From assembly GCA_944325545.1 (NCBI GenBank), contig CALVAM010000002.1:1-64000 (forward strand): DNA of 64,000 nt. The letters are read 5' to 3'. Positions 1 through 10,519 of the stretch are shown here, piece after piece; positions within the stretch are counted from its first letter, which is position 1, and each line of letters opens with the position of its first letter. The notes below the pieces were generated by a model. That model was not told the origin of the DNA, searched no databases, and was given only the letters and a program-made list of their open reading frames with translations. The stretch comes from Candidatus Gastranaerophilales bacterium (GTDB taxonomy: Bacteria > Cyanobacteriota > Vampirovibrionia > Gastranaerophilales > Gastranaerophilaceae). Made by a program: the position numbers and the translations under genes.

Positions 1-118
1 AAATTCTACTCACTATTCACTACTCACTATTCACTAAATATAAGATTTTGGTGCAAAAAATTGCACCCTACAAACTACTCACTAAGTATAAGAGAGTAGG
101 TTGGGTGAAACCCAACAA
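1..118. repeat. Intergenic repeat cluster (heptamer array plus two hairpins)
   Basis: The first 40 bases are minus-strand copies of a degenerate 7-bp unit (AGTGAAT/AGTGAGT). Two palindromes follow: TGCAAAAAATTGCACC-type at about 52-67 and TTGGGTGAAACCCAAC at about 101-116. The same three modules recur in several other intergenic regions of the window. No gene is visible here. The cluster ends just past the 3' end of ksgA, where its hairpins could also act as a terminator. Confidence 0.8.
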
Positions 119-122
119 AAAA

Positions 123-956
123 CTAATATAAAACTTTAGCAAGCTCTCCAAATTGCTCAATTGAGAGCTTTTCTCCCCTAATATTTTCGTCTAATCCTAA
201 TTTTGAAATAGCATCTGTTACTTTTTGTTTATCAAAACCTGAAGATATCAAACAATTTTTCAAAGTTTTTCTGCGTTGAGAAAAAGCCGCCTTTACAACT
301 CTTCTAAAAAATGTATAATCTTCCATTTTAAGAAAAGGTTCTTTTCTGACTTTTAATGAAACTAATGCAGAGTTAACTTTTGGAGCTGGATAAAAAGATT
401 TTCTTCCAACAAGTCTTATAATCTCACAATCCGCCCAAAATTGAGAAAGTATTGTTAATAATCCATATTGTTTTGATGAACTTTTTTCTGTTGCAACAAT
501 TCTTTTTGCAACTTCTTCTTGTACCATCAAAATTATATCGACAATTTTGTTTCTATTTTTGTTATTTAAATCATCGATTTCACCTAAAAGATGAGCAATA
601 ATTGGGGAAGTTATATAATATGGAATATTTGCTACAACTTTAACATTTTCATCAGTTAATTCAGAAATGTCTGTTTTTAAAATATCGTTATGAATTATTT
701 GAAGATTATTACATTCGAGTTTTTCTAATTCTTTTATTGCTTCTTCATCCAGCTCAACTGCAATGACTTTTTTAGCATGCTTAACCAATTGTTCAGTGAC
801 AAAACCGACTCCAGGGCCTATTTCTAAAACAACATCGTCTTTTGTAATTCCTGCATAATCAATGATATCAGCAATCACATCAGGATTTATCAAAAAATTC
901 TGACCTAATCTTTTTTTTGTTCTAAAAAATTTTGCCCGTTGTAAATAATCCACCAT
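123..956 (-). CDS. ksgA: 16S rRNA (adenine-N6,N6)-dimethyltransferase KsgA/RsmA
   Basis: Dimethylates two adjacent adenines in the helix-45 loop of 16S rRNA during 30S assembly, using SAM. The sequence shows the family N-terminus LGQNFL (about residues 17-22), the SAM-binding EIGPGVG (about 45-51) and the catalytic NIPYY (about 110-114). The length of about 277 aa is normal. An upstream TTG at 983 is in frame, but it would add nine hydrophobic residues not expected in this family; ATG at 956 followed by VDYLQ is preferred. No strong Shine-Dalgarno sequence precedes it. The gene is divergent from the glutamate-cysteine ligase gene, with about 107 bp between the starts. Function is confident; the start is slightly uncertain. 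Confidence 0.95.
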   Translation of the reverse strand: MVDYLQRAKFFRTKKRLGQNFLINPDVIADIIDYAGITKDDVVLEIGPGVGFVTEQLVKHAKKVIAVELDEEAIKELEKLECNNLQIIHNDILKTDISELTDENVKVVANIPYYITSPIIAHLLGEIDDLNNKNRNKIVDIILMVQEEVAKRIVATEKSSSKQYGLLTILSQFWADCEIIRLVGRKSFYPAPKVNSALVSLKVRKEPFLKMEDYTFFRRVVKAAFSQRRKTLKNCLISSGFDKQKVTDAISKLGLDENIRGEKLSIEQFGELAKVLY

Positions 957-1063
957 GGTATTTATAATAATACAAACAGGCAAATGTTAAAATTCTTTTT
1001 CTAACTTATATTTAAATAGTAATAAAAATCTGTTTAATATATAATTTCAAAAAGGAGAGTATC

Positions 1064-2323
1064 GTGAACTATTGTGAATCAAAAGCGGAAGAAAAATTAG
1101 AATACAACCAACTGTTAGAAGAATTTATTTTGGGATGTAAAACAAGCAAAAAAATAGGAATGGAATATGAAAGAATTCCTATGAATAAATTTACAAATCA
1201 AGTTGCGTCATATTATGGAGAATATGGTGTTTGCGAGGTTTTGCGAGAATTTGCTAAAATTGATAATTGGGATTATATTTTAGATGAAACAAATATTATT
1301 GGTTTAAAAAAACTTCACGATACAATTACACTGGAACCTGGTTGTCAAATAGAGTTAAGTATTGAACCTAAAGAACTTATTAGAGATTTAAAAAAACGAA
1401 TAGAAGAGATTGATAATATATTAAACCCTATTTTGGAAGAGTTTGGGATAAAACTTATTAATAGAGGCGTTTCTCCAACTACAACTTACAAACATATTAG
1501 ACTTTTACCAAAGAGAAGATATAAATTAATGGCGAATTATCTTTGGGGAATTTTATCAGATGTAATGATGAGAGAAACTGCAGGAATACAAGTCGGAATA
1601 GATTTCTCTTCAGAAGAAGATGCAATGAGGAAGTTTCGTGTTGCAAATTTAATGATGCCTTTTGCTACAGCTATGTATGCTAATTCAAAATACAGAGGCG
1701 GGGTTGATACGGGGTATAAATCTTTTAGAGCTTTAGCTTGGCTTAATACTGATAATGAAAGATGTGGTTTTGCTACAAATTTTCAAGATGGAATGTGTTT
1801 TAAAGATTATGTTGATAATCTTCTTGAAACTCCTATGATTTTTATAAATAGAGAAGATCGTACAGTCAATTTAAACGGAAGAATAACTTTTAAACAATTT
1901 ATGAAAAAAGGTTTTGAAGGATTTAACGCAACAATAGAAGATTGGCAGTTACATTCTAATTTATATTTTCCTGAAGTAAGACTTCGAAATTTTATAGAGA
2001 TAAGAAATCACGATTGTGTAGGTGGAGGTCTAGAATATTCAATTCCTGCTTTATATAAAGGAATTATGTATTCAAAATCAGCTTTAGAAGAAGTAGAGGA
2101 TATGCTTTCTAAGTATTCATTTAATGAAATAAATGAATTAAGATATAATGTTTCCAGATATGCAACTGGTGCGAAATTACGAAAAAATACTATTTTAGGG
2201 ATTTGTAAAGAACTTGTAGAAATTGCATATTATTCACTTAAGACGCAATATGAAGATGAGGAAAAATTTTTAGAGCCGATTATTGATTTATTAAAGAAAA
2301 ATAAAGTTCCTTGTGATATTTAA
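1064..2323 (+). CDS. gshA: Glutamate-cysteine ligase, GCS2 family
   Basis: Probably ligates glutamate and cysteine, the first step of glutathione (or gamma-glutamylcysteine) synthesis, in the cytosol. The segment RETAGIQVGIDFSSEED followed by RKFRVANLMMPFATAMYANS closely follows the plant/proteobacterial and EgtA-type GCS2 pattern; GMEYERIP near residue 32 fits the N-terminal substrate loop. The 419-aa length suits the family. The start is GTG, well supported by AAAGGAGA about 7 nt upstream and a TATAAT at 1040-1045. No gshB is adjacent, so whether the product is glutathione cannot be told from the window. EgtA-like activity on an ergothioneine-type pathway is a less likely alternative. Confidence 0.85.
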   Translation: MNYCESKAEEKLEYNQLLEEFILGCKTSKKIGMEYERIPMNKFTNQVASYYGEYGVCEVLREFAKIDNWDYILDETNIIGLKKLHDTITLEPGCQIELSIEPKELIRDLKKRIEEIDNILNPILEEFGIKLINRGVSPTTTYKHIRLLPKRRYKLMANYLWGILSDVMMRETAGIQVGIDFSSEEDAMRKFRVANLMMPFATAMYANSKYRGGVDTGYKSFRALAWLNTDNERCGFATNFQDGMCFKDYVDNLLETPMIFINREDRTVNLNGRITFKQFMKKGFEGFNATIEDWQLHSNLYFPEVRLRNFIEIRNHDCVGGGLEYSIPALYKGIMYSKSALEEVEDMLSKYSFNEINELRYNVSRYATGAKLRKNTILGICKELVEIAYYSLKTQYEDEEKFLEPIIDLLKKNKVPCDI

Positions 2324-2338
2324 TTTTATGTTATATAA

Positions 2339-3775
<1,437 letters not shown>

Positions 3776-3840
3776 TGAATAGAAATTAGTGAATAGTGAA
3801 TCGAAAATTTCGGACACTATTCACTTTTTAATATTCAGCT
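3776..3840. repeat. Short heptamer-type repeat between atpD and atpC
   Basis: The gap between atpD and atpC holds AGTGAAT-type units in direct orientation (about 3788-3800) and in inverted orientation (CACTATTCACT, about 3816-3828), so the transcript could fold into a hairpin. It belongs to the repeat family seen at 1-118, 34.5 kb, 44-45 kb and 63.35 kb. An insertion inside an essential operon suggests these repeats are tolerated in transcribed spacers. Confidence 0.65.
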
Positions 3841-3856
3841 CATTTGGAGTTTGATT

Positions 3857-4249
3857 ATGAAGTTAAAAATAATTACACATGAAAGAATAGTATTTGAAGG
3901 CGAAGTAGATGAGCTTGTTATCCAAACTAAAAGCGGTCAAATGGGTATTTTAAAAGATCACATTCCTATAACTACAGCTTTGGATATTGGAGTTACTAAA
4001 GCTATAATTAATGGTAAAAATAAATATTTCGCAACAATGGGTGGAATTTTTCAATTCAAAGATAATGTTGCAACAATTCTCACAGATGTTTGTGAAGATG
4101 GTTGCGAAATTGATGTTACAAGAGCAAGCGAAGCAAAACGTCGTGCAGAAGCTCGTTTAGCAGATGCGAGTGCAAAAGTTAACGCTGAACGTGCTCAAGC
4201 TGCTTTAGCTCGTTCGCTTGCAAGACTTAAAGCTGCGTTGAATAAATAA
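3857..4249 (+). CDS. atpC: F1F0 ATP synthase subunit epsilon
   Basis: Regulatory stalk subunit of F1 that couples rotation and inhibits ATP hydrolysis. The N-terminal beta-sandwich reads KLKIITHERIVFEGEVDE, with QMGILKDHIPITTALD after it. The C-terminal helical hairpin is Ala/Arg-rich (RRAEARLADASAKVNAERAQ). A TTG two codons upstream is possible, but ATG at 3857 lies 7 nt after TTGGAG and is preferred, giving 130 aa. It is the second and last gene of the beta-epsilon pair. Confidence 0.96.
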   Translation: MKLKIITHERIVFEGEVDELVIQTKSGQMGILKDHIPITTALDIGVTKAIINGKNKYFATMGGIFQFKDNVATILTDVCEDGCEIDVTRASEAKRRAEARLADASAKVNAERAQAALARSLARLKAALNK

Positions 4250-4251
4250 TT

Positions 4252-4674
4252 ATGAAAAATATATTTTTAATAACTTTATTTATACTTATAAGTACAACTT
4301 TAATTTCTTTTGCAGATGATGTTAAATTTATTAATGCTCTAAAAAATTGTTCTTCTTATTCTGAAACCGGAAATATCAATACAGAGGAGATGAATGTTAA
4401 TTCTCATAAACAAATATTAGGTTGGGAAAATGATAGATGTGTTTACAAAGAAAAAGTAAATTTTTCTGGAACAGATTCTTGTATGGTTTGTAAATTCAAT
4501 AAATCTCAAATTAATGAAATTGTTAATGTGATGAAAGCGTACAACACTGTTCAAATGTATTCTCCTCAAGAAATTGATACTTCAAGTTATGAAGCTGTTA
4601 AAAATAATCCTGTTGTTAAAGTTTGGGGAAAATATTTACAAGATAGCTCTGTATGTACACTCACTACTAATTAA
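4252..4674 (+). CDS. Small secreted protein of unknown function
   Basis: 140 aa. A clear signal peptide (KN, then a hydrophobic run ending ISFADD, about residues 1-21) predicts export. The mature part has five cysteines, two of them in CMVCKF near residue 83, which could form disulfides or bind a metal; I recognise no domain. The start is only 2 nt after the atpC stop and the stop only 5 nt before the FkbH-like gene, so it is probably cotranscribed with both. There is no good Shine-Dalgarno; translational coupling to atpC is likely. Confidence 0.7.
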   Translation: MKNIFLITLFILISTTLISFADDVKFINALKNCSSYSETGNINTEEMNVNSHKQILGWENDRCVYKEKVNFSGTDSCMVCKFNKSQINEIVNVMKAYNTVQMYSPQEIDTSSYEAVKNNPVVKVWGKYLQDSSVCTLTTN

Positions 4675-4679
4675 AATAA

Positions 4680-6431
4680 ATGAGAAAAGATTACGACATT
4701 TTCAATATAAAGCTTGTTATCTGGGACTTAGACGAAACTATTTGGAATGGAACAATTAGTGAATCTAAAATTGAATTCAAGCCTTTAGTGTTAAATCTTA
4801 TAAGAGAATTTACGACTAAAGGGATTATGAACTCTATTTGTTCAAAAAACGATTTTAATAAAGTCAAAGAAACTTTTCTAAACTTTGGCTATCAGGAATT
4901 TTGGGATTATTTCGTATTTCCATCAATCAATTGGGCTCCTAAAGGAGAAAGAGTTCAAGAAATTATTAAAAATATGAATTTAAGAGAAGAAAATGTTCTT
5001 TTTATTGATGATAATGAACTTAATATTAATGAAGTAAAATTCTACTCTCCTAAAATAATGACTGCAAGACCTGATCAAATTAAAAAGATTTCAGAAGAAT
5101 TATATCTTGTAAATGATTATGATTTGAAACGCATAAGACTTAAACAATATAAAATTCTAGAAAAAAAATTTGTTGCAAAATCTGAAAGTTCAAATGAAAA
5201 ATTTTTAAAAGATAGTAAAATTAAAATTTGTATAAAAACCGATTGTACTGAAAATATAGAACGTATAAAAAAGCTTATATCAAGGACTAATCAGCTAAAT
5301 TTTACTAAATTTAGAGATGATGATATTGAAAACACAATAAAAAATAATTATTCAGCTTATATTATTGCAGAAGATAAATATGGTAATTATGGAATTTGCG
5401 GATTTTTCTCACTTGATAAAAAAGAAAATAAATTAATTCATTTTTTATTCTCTTGCAGAATTATGAATATGGGAATTGAACAATTTATTTATTCATATCT
5501 TCAAAAACCAAAACTAGATATTCAGGGCGAAGTTGCTTCGAATTTGAATTATGATGTTGATTGGATAGAAGTTGTGGATAATTTGGAAGTTCAAAAAAAA
5601 CATACTTCTACAAACAATAATATTAATATTTTATTCAAAGGTCCTTGTGATTTATATTCAACTCTTAGCTATATTGAATCTGATTGTAATATTGATACAG
5701 AATTTCCTTATTGGAATAAAGATTTAATCTATATTTTAGCTCATACTCATACCGCTTTTATTGAGCAAACACATAGATTTTCAAGCGAAAAACTACAAGA
5801 GCTTTCAATGAAATTTCCTTTCCCGAATAAAGATGAGTTTAAAACTAAACTTTTTGATCCAAAATATAATCTTATATTTTTAAGCCTTCTTACTACAACA
5901 CATAGCGGAATTTATTACAATAAAAAAGATTTAAGTTATGCATTTTTCGGTTATGCTGACTGCGATATTACAGATGAAAATAATTGGGATAAGATTCTGA
6001 AAAAACTACCAGATTGGGCAAAAGAACAAAATCTTAATATGCTAAAAGAATTCAAAAAAGAGTATACTTTTGGCGGCAATCCTCCTGTAAAAATTGTTTT
6101 AAATAATCTTGAATATATTAAAAATAATTTGAACTCAAACTGTAAATTAGTCCTTATTCTAGGTAGTGAAATTCCTACAAATAAAATTCTTGATGGCTAT
6201 GAAAATATGGCAGAACGTCATAAGATTTTAAATACAGAAGTAAGAAAATTTGCGTCAAAAAATGATATTGAAATAATCGAATTAACTGATTTTATTAAAA
6301 GCGATGAAGATTACACAACTTGTATAAATCACTTTTCAAGAAATGTGTATGTGGAATTAGCAAAAAAAGTCATAGATATTTCTAATAAAAAACTTGGGAA
6401 AAAATATTTGAATATAAAAGAAAATCTATAA
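4680..6431 (+). CDS. FkbH-like HAD-IIIC domain protein with SGNH-like C-terminus
   Basis: 583 aa, cytosolic. The N-terminus is a HAD phosphatase core of the FkbH/HAD-IIIC type: VIWDLDETIWNGT carries the catalytic Asp pair (D16, D18), and FIDDNELNINEVK is motif IV. The middle (about 170-290) fits the acetyltransferase-like region typical of FkbH proteins. The C-terminal 290 residues start with LFKGPCDLYSTL and end CINHFSRNVYVELA, resembling SGNH-hydrolase block I and a degenerate block V. FkbH proteins elsewhere load glyceryl units or act in surface-glycan and natural-product pathways; the substrate here is unknown. The gene follows the atpC-secreted protein pair closely and ends at a large repeat region. 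Confidence 0.75.
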   Translation: MRKDYDIFNIKLVIWDLDETIWNGTISESKIEFKPLVLNLIREFTTKGIMNSICSKNDFNKVKETFLNFGYQEFWDYFVFPSINWAPKGERVQEIIKNMNLREENVLFIDDNELNINEVKFYSPKIMTARPDQIKKISEELYLVNDYDLKRIRLKQYKILEKKFVAKSESSNEKFLKDSKIKICIKTDCTENIERIKKLISRTNQLNFTKFRDDDIENTIKNNYSAYIIAEDKYGNYGICGFFSLDKKENKLIHFLFSCRIMNMGIEQFIYSYLQKPKLDIQGEVASNLNYDVDWIEVVDNLEVQKKHTSTNNNINILFKGPCDLYSTLSYIESDCNIDTEFPYWNKDLIYILAHTHTAFIEQTHRFSSEKLQELSMKFPFPNKDEFKTKLFDPKYNLIFLSLLTTTHSGIYYNKKDLSYAFFGYADCDITDENNWDKILKKLPDWAKEQNLNMLKEFKKEYTFGGNPPVKIVLNNLEYIKNNLNSNCKLVLILGSEIPTNKILDGYENMAERHKILNTEVRKFASKNDIEIIELTDFIKSDEDYTTCINHFSRNVYVELAKKVIDISNKKLGKKYLNIKENL

Positions 6432-7060
6432 CAATTCAATAAAATTCTTAAAATATCAATCCCCCCTACTTGCAGTGTCATGCAGAATCTCGTTTCAGCA
6501 TCTTTAGGCTTGGTGTTACATTTAAAGTGTATAAGAAGTTAATAAGTTGAGAAGGAGTTAATAATATTTGTCATTCCGAATTTATTTCGGAATCTTACAC
6601 ACTTGTAGTTTTATTTTCTAATTTATAAGACCCTGAAATGAATTCAGGGTGACGTATTTATAAGTTAGGAGTGTATAAAAAGTTAATAAAAATTCTATTC
6701 ACTAATCACTATTCACTAAATATAAGATTTAGATGCAAAAAATTGCACCCTACGTGTTTTTGGGGGATATTTCAATTTCATCCCCTCCCCCTGAGGGAGG
6801 GGGTTAGGGGGTGGGGTTGTATTATTTAAAAGGTGCAAAGAATTGCACCCTACTTCCTACCCGCCCCTTGAGGGAGCGGATTTTCGGTAGGGCGACGGCT
6901 GCAAAGCAGACTAGCCCGTAAAGTGGAGGAAAGCTGTGATCTTTCCGACACCCCGAATAATCCAAGACAGGGTCGAAATCTCTGATTTCGGGGTGGGGTT
7001 GTATTATTTAAAAGGTGCAAATAATTGCACCCTACAAACTACTCACTAATCACTAATCTA
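6432..7060. repeat. Composite intergenic repeat region
   Basis: No gene is visible. Recognisable modules in order: a REP-like segment at about 6476-6512; a block at about 6530-6695 that is the reverse complement of segments at 34.6 and 35.05 kb, holding the palindromes ATTCCGAATTTATTTCGGAA and ACCCTGAAATGAATTCAGGG; heptamer units near 6700-6720; a GGTGCAA hairpin; the G-rich element CCCTCCCCCTGAGGGAGG; and a second diverged copy of that element interrupted by about 100 bp of higher-GC sequence (about 6885-6985) that has its own CGAAATC/GATTTCG hairpin. Two copies of the TGTATTATTTAAAAGGTGCA junction flank the interruption. Confidence 0.85.
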
Positions 7061-7142
7061 AAATGGCATGCCAAAAAATTTTAAATATATTTATCACTAA
7101 AGTGTGTGTTTGACAATTAATAAGGGTTTGAGATTTTGTCAA

Positions 7143-7160
7143 GAAAAGTATATACTTTTC
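7143..7160. promoter_or_regulatory. Perfect 18-bp palindrome upstream of nrdD
   Basis: GAAAAGTATATACTTTTC is an exact palindrome about 230 bp upstream of the nrdD start, in the otherwise gene-free stretch 7061-7391. It could be an operator. It does not match the NrdR-box consensus well, and no NrdR gene is in the window. Nothing else is recognisable between 7061 and 7391 apart from the nrdD Shine-Dalgarno (AGGAGG, about 7371). Confidence 0.35.
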
Positions 7161-7391
7161 ATGCGAAAACTGTAACAAAATTAATATTGTTGAGAAATGT
7201 AAAACCATTAATTTTATTGAATCATAGGAAATATGAAATTTTGTGAAATATTTGATTAGAAAGCTTATTTGAATTATCATTTAAATAAAGGATTAGATTT
7301 TGGGAAGAGGATGTTATTCTCTAAATAGAAATAAGCAAAAAGAAGTAAGATAGCTTATTTTGTCGTAAATTAGGAGGTTAGATAGATCGCA

Positions 7392-9680
7392 ATGCAAAAC
7401 AGTTTAAATAAGGAAAGAAATATAGTAGAATTTACCTCAAACAAAGTAGTTACAGATGTAATAAAAGGAAACGCAGCTGTAAATAATGATTATATTTCAT
7501 CGCCAATATCAAAAATTAATATACAATCAGAACAAAAAGTTACTCCTATAAAGATGAATAACGTTTTAGTTGTTAAAAAGGACGGAACAAAAGAAGAATT
7601 TGATAACAGCAAGATTATAAATGCTGTAAAAAAATCTGCAACAAGAATGTTAGTAGAATTATCTGATGTGGAATTAAAACAGATATGTGATTTTGTAGAT
7701 AACAATATATTAAGAATGAATAAATCTGAAGTAACCATAGCAGAAATGCATAATATTGTGGAAGGTGCATTAGAACATATCAACCCGAATGTTGCACAAA
7801 GTTATAGAAATTATAGAAATTATAAACAAGACTTTGTACATATGCTCGATAAAGTATATCAAGAAAGTCAGAAAATCATGTACATTGGAGATAAAGAAAA
7901 CTCTAATGCAGATTCAACTTTAGTTTCAACAAAAAGATCTTTAATATTTAACGAGTTAAATAAAGAATTGTATAAAAAATTCTTCTTAACAGTTGATGAA
8001 TTACAGGCGATAAGAGACGGATATATTTATATTCACGATATGTCAGCCAGAAGAGATACAATGAATTGTTGCTTATTTGATGTAGCTTCAGTTTTAAAAG
8101 GTGGTTTCGAAATGGGCAACCTTTGGTATAATGAACCAAAATCTCTTGATGTAGCATTTGATGTAATCGGTGATATTGTTATGGCTGCAGCTAGTCAACA
8201 ATATGGCGGTTTTACGGTTGCTGAAGTTGATAAAATTTTGGCACCGTATGCGGAAAAAACTTATGAAAGACAATATAATAAATATTTGTGCTTAGGCTTG
8301 TCTTTTGAAAAGGCTAGAGAAGAAGCTTTAAAAGATTTACAAAAAGATTTTGAACAAGGTTTCCAAGGTTGGGAATATAAATTTAATACTGTAGCTTCTT
8401 CAAGAGGTGATTATCCATTTATTACAGTTTCTGCAGGTTTGGGAACCGGCGAATACGAAAAAATGGCAACAAAAGCAATGTTGACTATAAGAATGAAGGG
8501 ACAAGGAAAGAAAGAATGTAAAAAACCTGTTTTATTCCCTAAAATAGTTTTCTTATATGATGAAAATTTGCACGGAGAAGGCAAAGTTAATGAAGATTTA
8601 TTCAAAGTAGGTATAGAATGTTCTAAAAAAGCTATGTATCCTGATTGGTTGTCTTTATCAGGCGAAGGTTATGTAGCTTCTATGTATAAAAAATATGGTA
8701 AAGTAGTTTCTCCGATGGGATGCAGAGCATTTCTATCCCCTTGGTTTGAAAGAGGCGGTATGAAACCTGCTGATGAAAATGATTCTCCAATCTTTGTAGG
8801 TCGTTTTAATATTGGTGCAATAAGCTTACACTTACCAATGATTTATGCAAAAGCTAAAAAAGAAAGCAAAGATTTCTATGAAGTATTGGATTATTATTTA
8901 GAGTTAATAAGAAAACTTCATATAAGAACGTATGATTATTTGGGAGAAATGAAAGCTTCTGTAAACCCTCTTGCTTATTGTGAAGGCGGATTCTTAGGCG
9001 GTCATTTAGGAATTCATGATAAAATTAAACCTTTATTGAAATCTGCAACTGCTTCATTTGGTATAACAGCTTTGAATGAGTTACAAGAATTACATAACGG
9101 AAAATCTTTAGTAGAAGATGGAGCTTTTGCTATTGAAGTTATGGAATATATTAATAAAAAGGTTAATGAATTTAAAGAACAAGACGGTTATTTATATGCC
9201 CTTTACGGAACTCCTGCTGAAAATCTTTGCGGATTACAAGTAAAACAATTCCGTAAGAAATTTGGTGTTGTAGCTAATGTTTCAGATAGAGGTTATGTAT
9301 CAAACAGTTTCCATTGTCACGTTAGTGAAGATATAAGTCCTATTCAAAAACAAGATTTAGAAAAACGTTTTTGGGATTTATTAAACGGTGGTAAAATCCA
9401 GTATGTAAAATATCCGCTTGATTATAATACTGAAGCTGTAGAAACTTTAGTTCACAGAGCAATGGATATGGGATTTTATGAAGGTGTTAACTTATCTCTT
9501 TCATATTGTGATGATTGCGGTCACGAAGAATTAAATATGGATGTATGCCCTAAATGCGGAAGCAGAAATTTAACTAAAATTGATAGAATGAATGGTTATC
9601 TGTCTTATTCAAGAGTTAAAGGTGATACTCGTTTGAATGACGCTAAAATGGAAGAGTTGGCAGATAGAAAATCTATGTAA
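7392..9680 (+). CDS. nrdD: Anaerobic (class III) ribonucleoside-triphosphate reductase
   Basis: Oxygen-sensitive glycyl-radical enzyme that reduces NTPs to dNTPs. The ATP-cone allosteric domain is near residues 55-150 (VVKKDGTKEEFDNSKI). The NrdD barrel follows, with IYIHDMSARRDTMNCC. The C-terminus has a four-cysteine zinc site (CDDC then CPKC) and the radical segment RMNGYLS with the predicted radical at Gly735. The length of 762 aa is full. The N-terminus has about 50 extra Asn/Lys-rich residues before the ATP cone. AGGAGG lies upstream, and a strong hairpin terminator follows. It is activated by the NrdG encoded 840 bp downstream. An anaerobic lifestyle is implied. Confidence 0.97.
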   Translation: MQNSLNKERNIVEFTSNKVVTDVIKGNAAVNNDYISSPISKINIQSEQKVTPIKMNNVLVVKKDGTKEEFDNSKIINAVKKSATRMLVELSDVELKQICDFVDNNILRMNKSEVTIAEMHNIVEGALEHINPNVAQSYRNYRNYKQDFVHMLDKVYQESQKIMYIGDKENSNADSTLVSTKRSLIFNELNKELYKKFFLTVDELQAIRDGYIYIHDMSARRDTMNCCLFDVASVLKGGFEMGNLWYNEPKSLDVAFDVIGDIVMAAASQQYGGFTVAEVDKILAPYAEKTYERQYNKYLCLGLSFEKAREEALKDLQKDFEQGFQGWEYKFNTVASSRGDYPFITVSAGLGTGEYEKMATKAMLTIRMKGQGKKECKKPVLFPKIVFLYDENLHGEGKVNEDLFKVGIECSKKAMYPDWLSLSGEGYVASMYKKYGKVVSPMGCRAFLSPWFERGGMKPADENDSPIFVGRFNIGAISLHLPMIYAKAKKESKDFYEVLDYYLELIRKLHIRTYDYLGEMKASVNPLAYCEGGFLGGHLGIHDKIKPLLKSATASFGITALNELQELHNGKSLVEDGAFAIEVMEYINKKVNEFKEQDGYLYALYGTPAENLCGLQVKQFRKKFGVVANVSDRGYVSNSFHCHVSEDISPIQKQDLEKRFWDLLNGGKIQYVKYPLDYNTEAVETLVHRAMDMGFYEGVNLSLSYCDDCGHEELNMDVCPKCGSRNLTKIDRMNGYLSYSRVKGDTRLNDAKMEELADRKSM

Positions 9681-9695
9681 TAAAGATTAATATAA

Positions 9696-9725
9696 AATAA
9701 GTCCTGCTTAATTGCAGGACTTATT
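9696..9725 (+). terminator. Rho-independent terminator of nrdD
   Basis: A perfect 12-bp stem (AATAAGTCCTGC / GCAGGACTTATT) with a 6-nt loop starts 16 nt after the nrdD stop. It separates nrdD from the XRE/HAD pair and nrdG. Confidence 0.85.
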
Positions 9726-9778
9726 CTGTTAAAAATTTTCAAATGTGTTTGTTGTTTTAAAAATTTGTACTGGGGATG

Positions 9779-10012
9779 TTATTTTGTAAGATTAGTAAAA
9801 TTAAATAATTCTTGTTCTGTTACTTCTAAAATATCACAAAGATTAAATAATAATTTTAAGCTTATTCTTCTTTTTGCTGTTTCTAATTTGGCTAAATGTT
9901 CTCGAGATATATTTAACATTTCTGCAAGTTCATTTTGTGATAAATTTTTGAGTTTTCTTGCTTTTTGAATATTTTTGCCGAGTTTAATAAGTTTTGTAGT
10001 CTCATTTGTCAT
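9779..10012 (-). CDS. XRE-family HTH transcriptional regulator
   Basis: A Cro/C1-type helix-turn-helix (LSQNELAEMLNISREHLAKLE) occupies the centre of a protein of about 77 aa, with no effector domain. An in-frame ATG at 10066 would add 18 residues and almost abut the divergent gene. ATG at 10012, giving MTNETTKLIKLGKNIQKAR, is a more typical XRE start, though it has no clear Shine-Dalgarno. It is divergent from the small HAD gene, with a shared promoter region at 10013-10067. Local regulation of the HAD gene or nrdG is possible but inferred from position only. Confidence 0.85.
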   Translation of the reverse strand: MTNETTKLIKLGKNIQKARKLKNLSQNELAEMLNISREHLAKLETAKRRISLKLLFNLCDILEVTEQELFNFTNLTK

Positions 10013-10067
10013 ACTTATTATTTTCTGATATAGTTTAATAAAAGTATGTAGTCTATAGGAGAACAAT

Positions 10068-10409
10068 ATGGGTAATTATAAAAAAACTATTTTAATTGAT
10101 TTAGATGGAGTTTTAAATAATTATGATGGACATTTTAATGAAAAAATAATTCCTGAAATAAAGCATGGAGCATATGAATTTTTACAAAATTTATCATTAG
10201 AATTTAATATTAAAATTTTTACAACAAGAAATAAATTATTAACAGCAAAATGGTTAATTGATAATAATTTAAATGATTTTGTTGTAGATATAACTAATAT
10301 AAAAGAACCTGCTTATTTATACATTGATGATAGATGTATATGTTTTAGTGATAATTATACAGATACAATTTCTCAAATAAAAAATTTTAAAACTTATTGG
10401 AAAAAGTAA
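10068..10409 (+). CDS. Small HAD-like hydrolase
   Basis: 113 aa. HAD motif I is LIDLDGVLNNY (nucleophile and acid Asp) and motif II is FTTRN. YLYIDDR near residue 86 is the acidic motif IV. There is no cap domain, as in 5'-nucleotidase-like or NLI-type mini-HADs. A good Shine-Dalgarno (AGGAGA) precedes the start. It sits between nrdD and nrdG, so a role in nucleotide metabolism is conceivable; the substrate is unknown. Confidence 0.75.
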   Translation: MGNYKKTILIDLDGVLNNYDGHFNEKIIPEIKHGAYEFLQNLSLEFNIKIFTTRNKLLTAKWLIDNNLNDFVVDITNIKEPAYLYIDDRCICFSDNYTDTISQIKNFKTYWKK

Positions 10410-10519
10410 ATTTATATATTATAAAATATGTTTTATTATGTCAAATTTTTAATTTTGTAAAGAGCATGCACAATTTTGTTTGAAGTGGTATCATGGACTA
10501 AAAGGGGATAGAAAAGAAA

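Noticed and set aside
4574-4759. 61-aa plus-strand ORF
   Set aside because: Overlaps the end of the small secreted protein gene and the FkbH-like start in another frame, without a start signal.
7053-7280. 75-aa minus-strand ORF upstream of nrdD
   Set aside because: Low-complexity Ile/Phe/Leu-rich translation of AT-rich DNA, no Shine-Dalgarno; its stop-proximal end borders the repeat mosaic.
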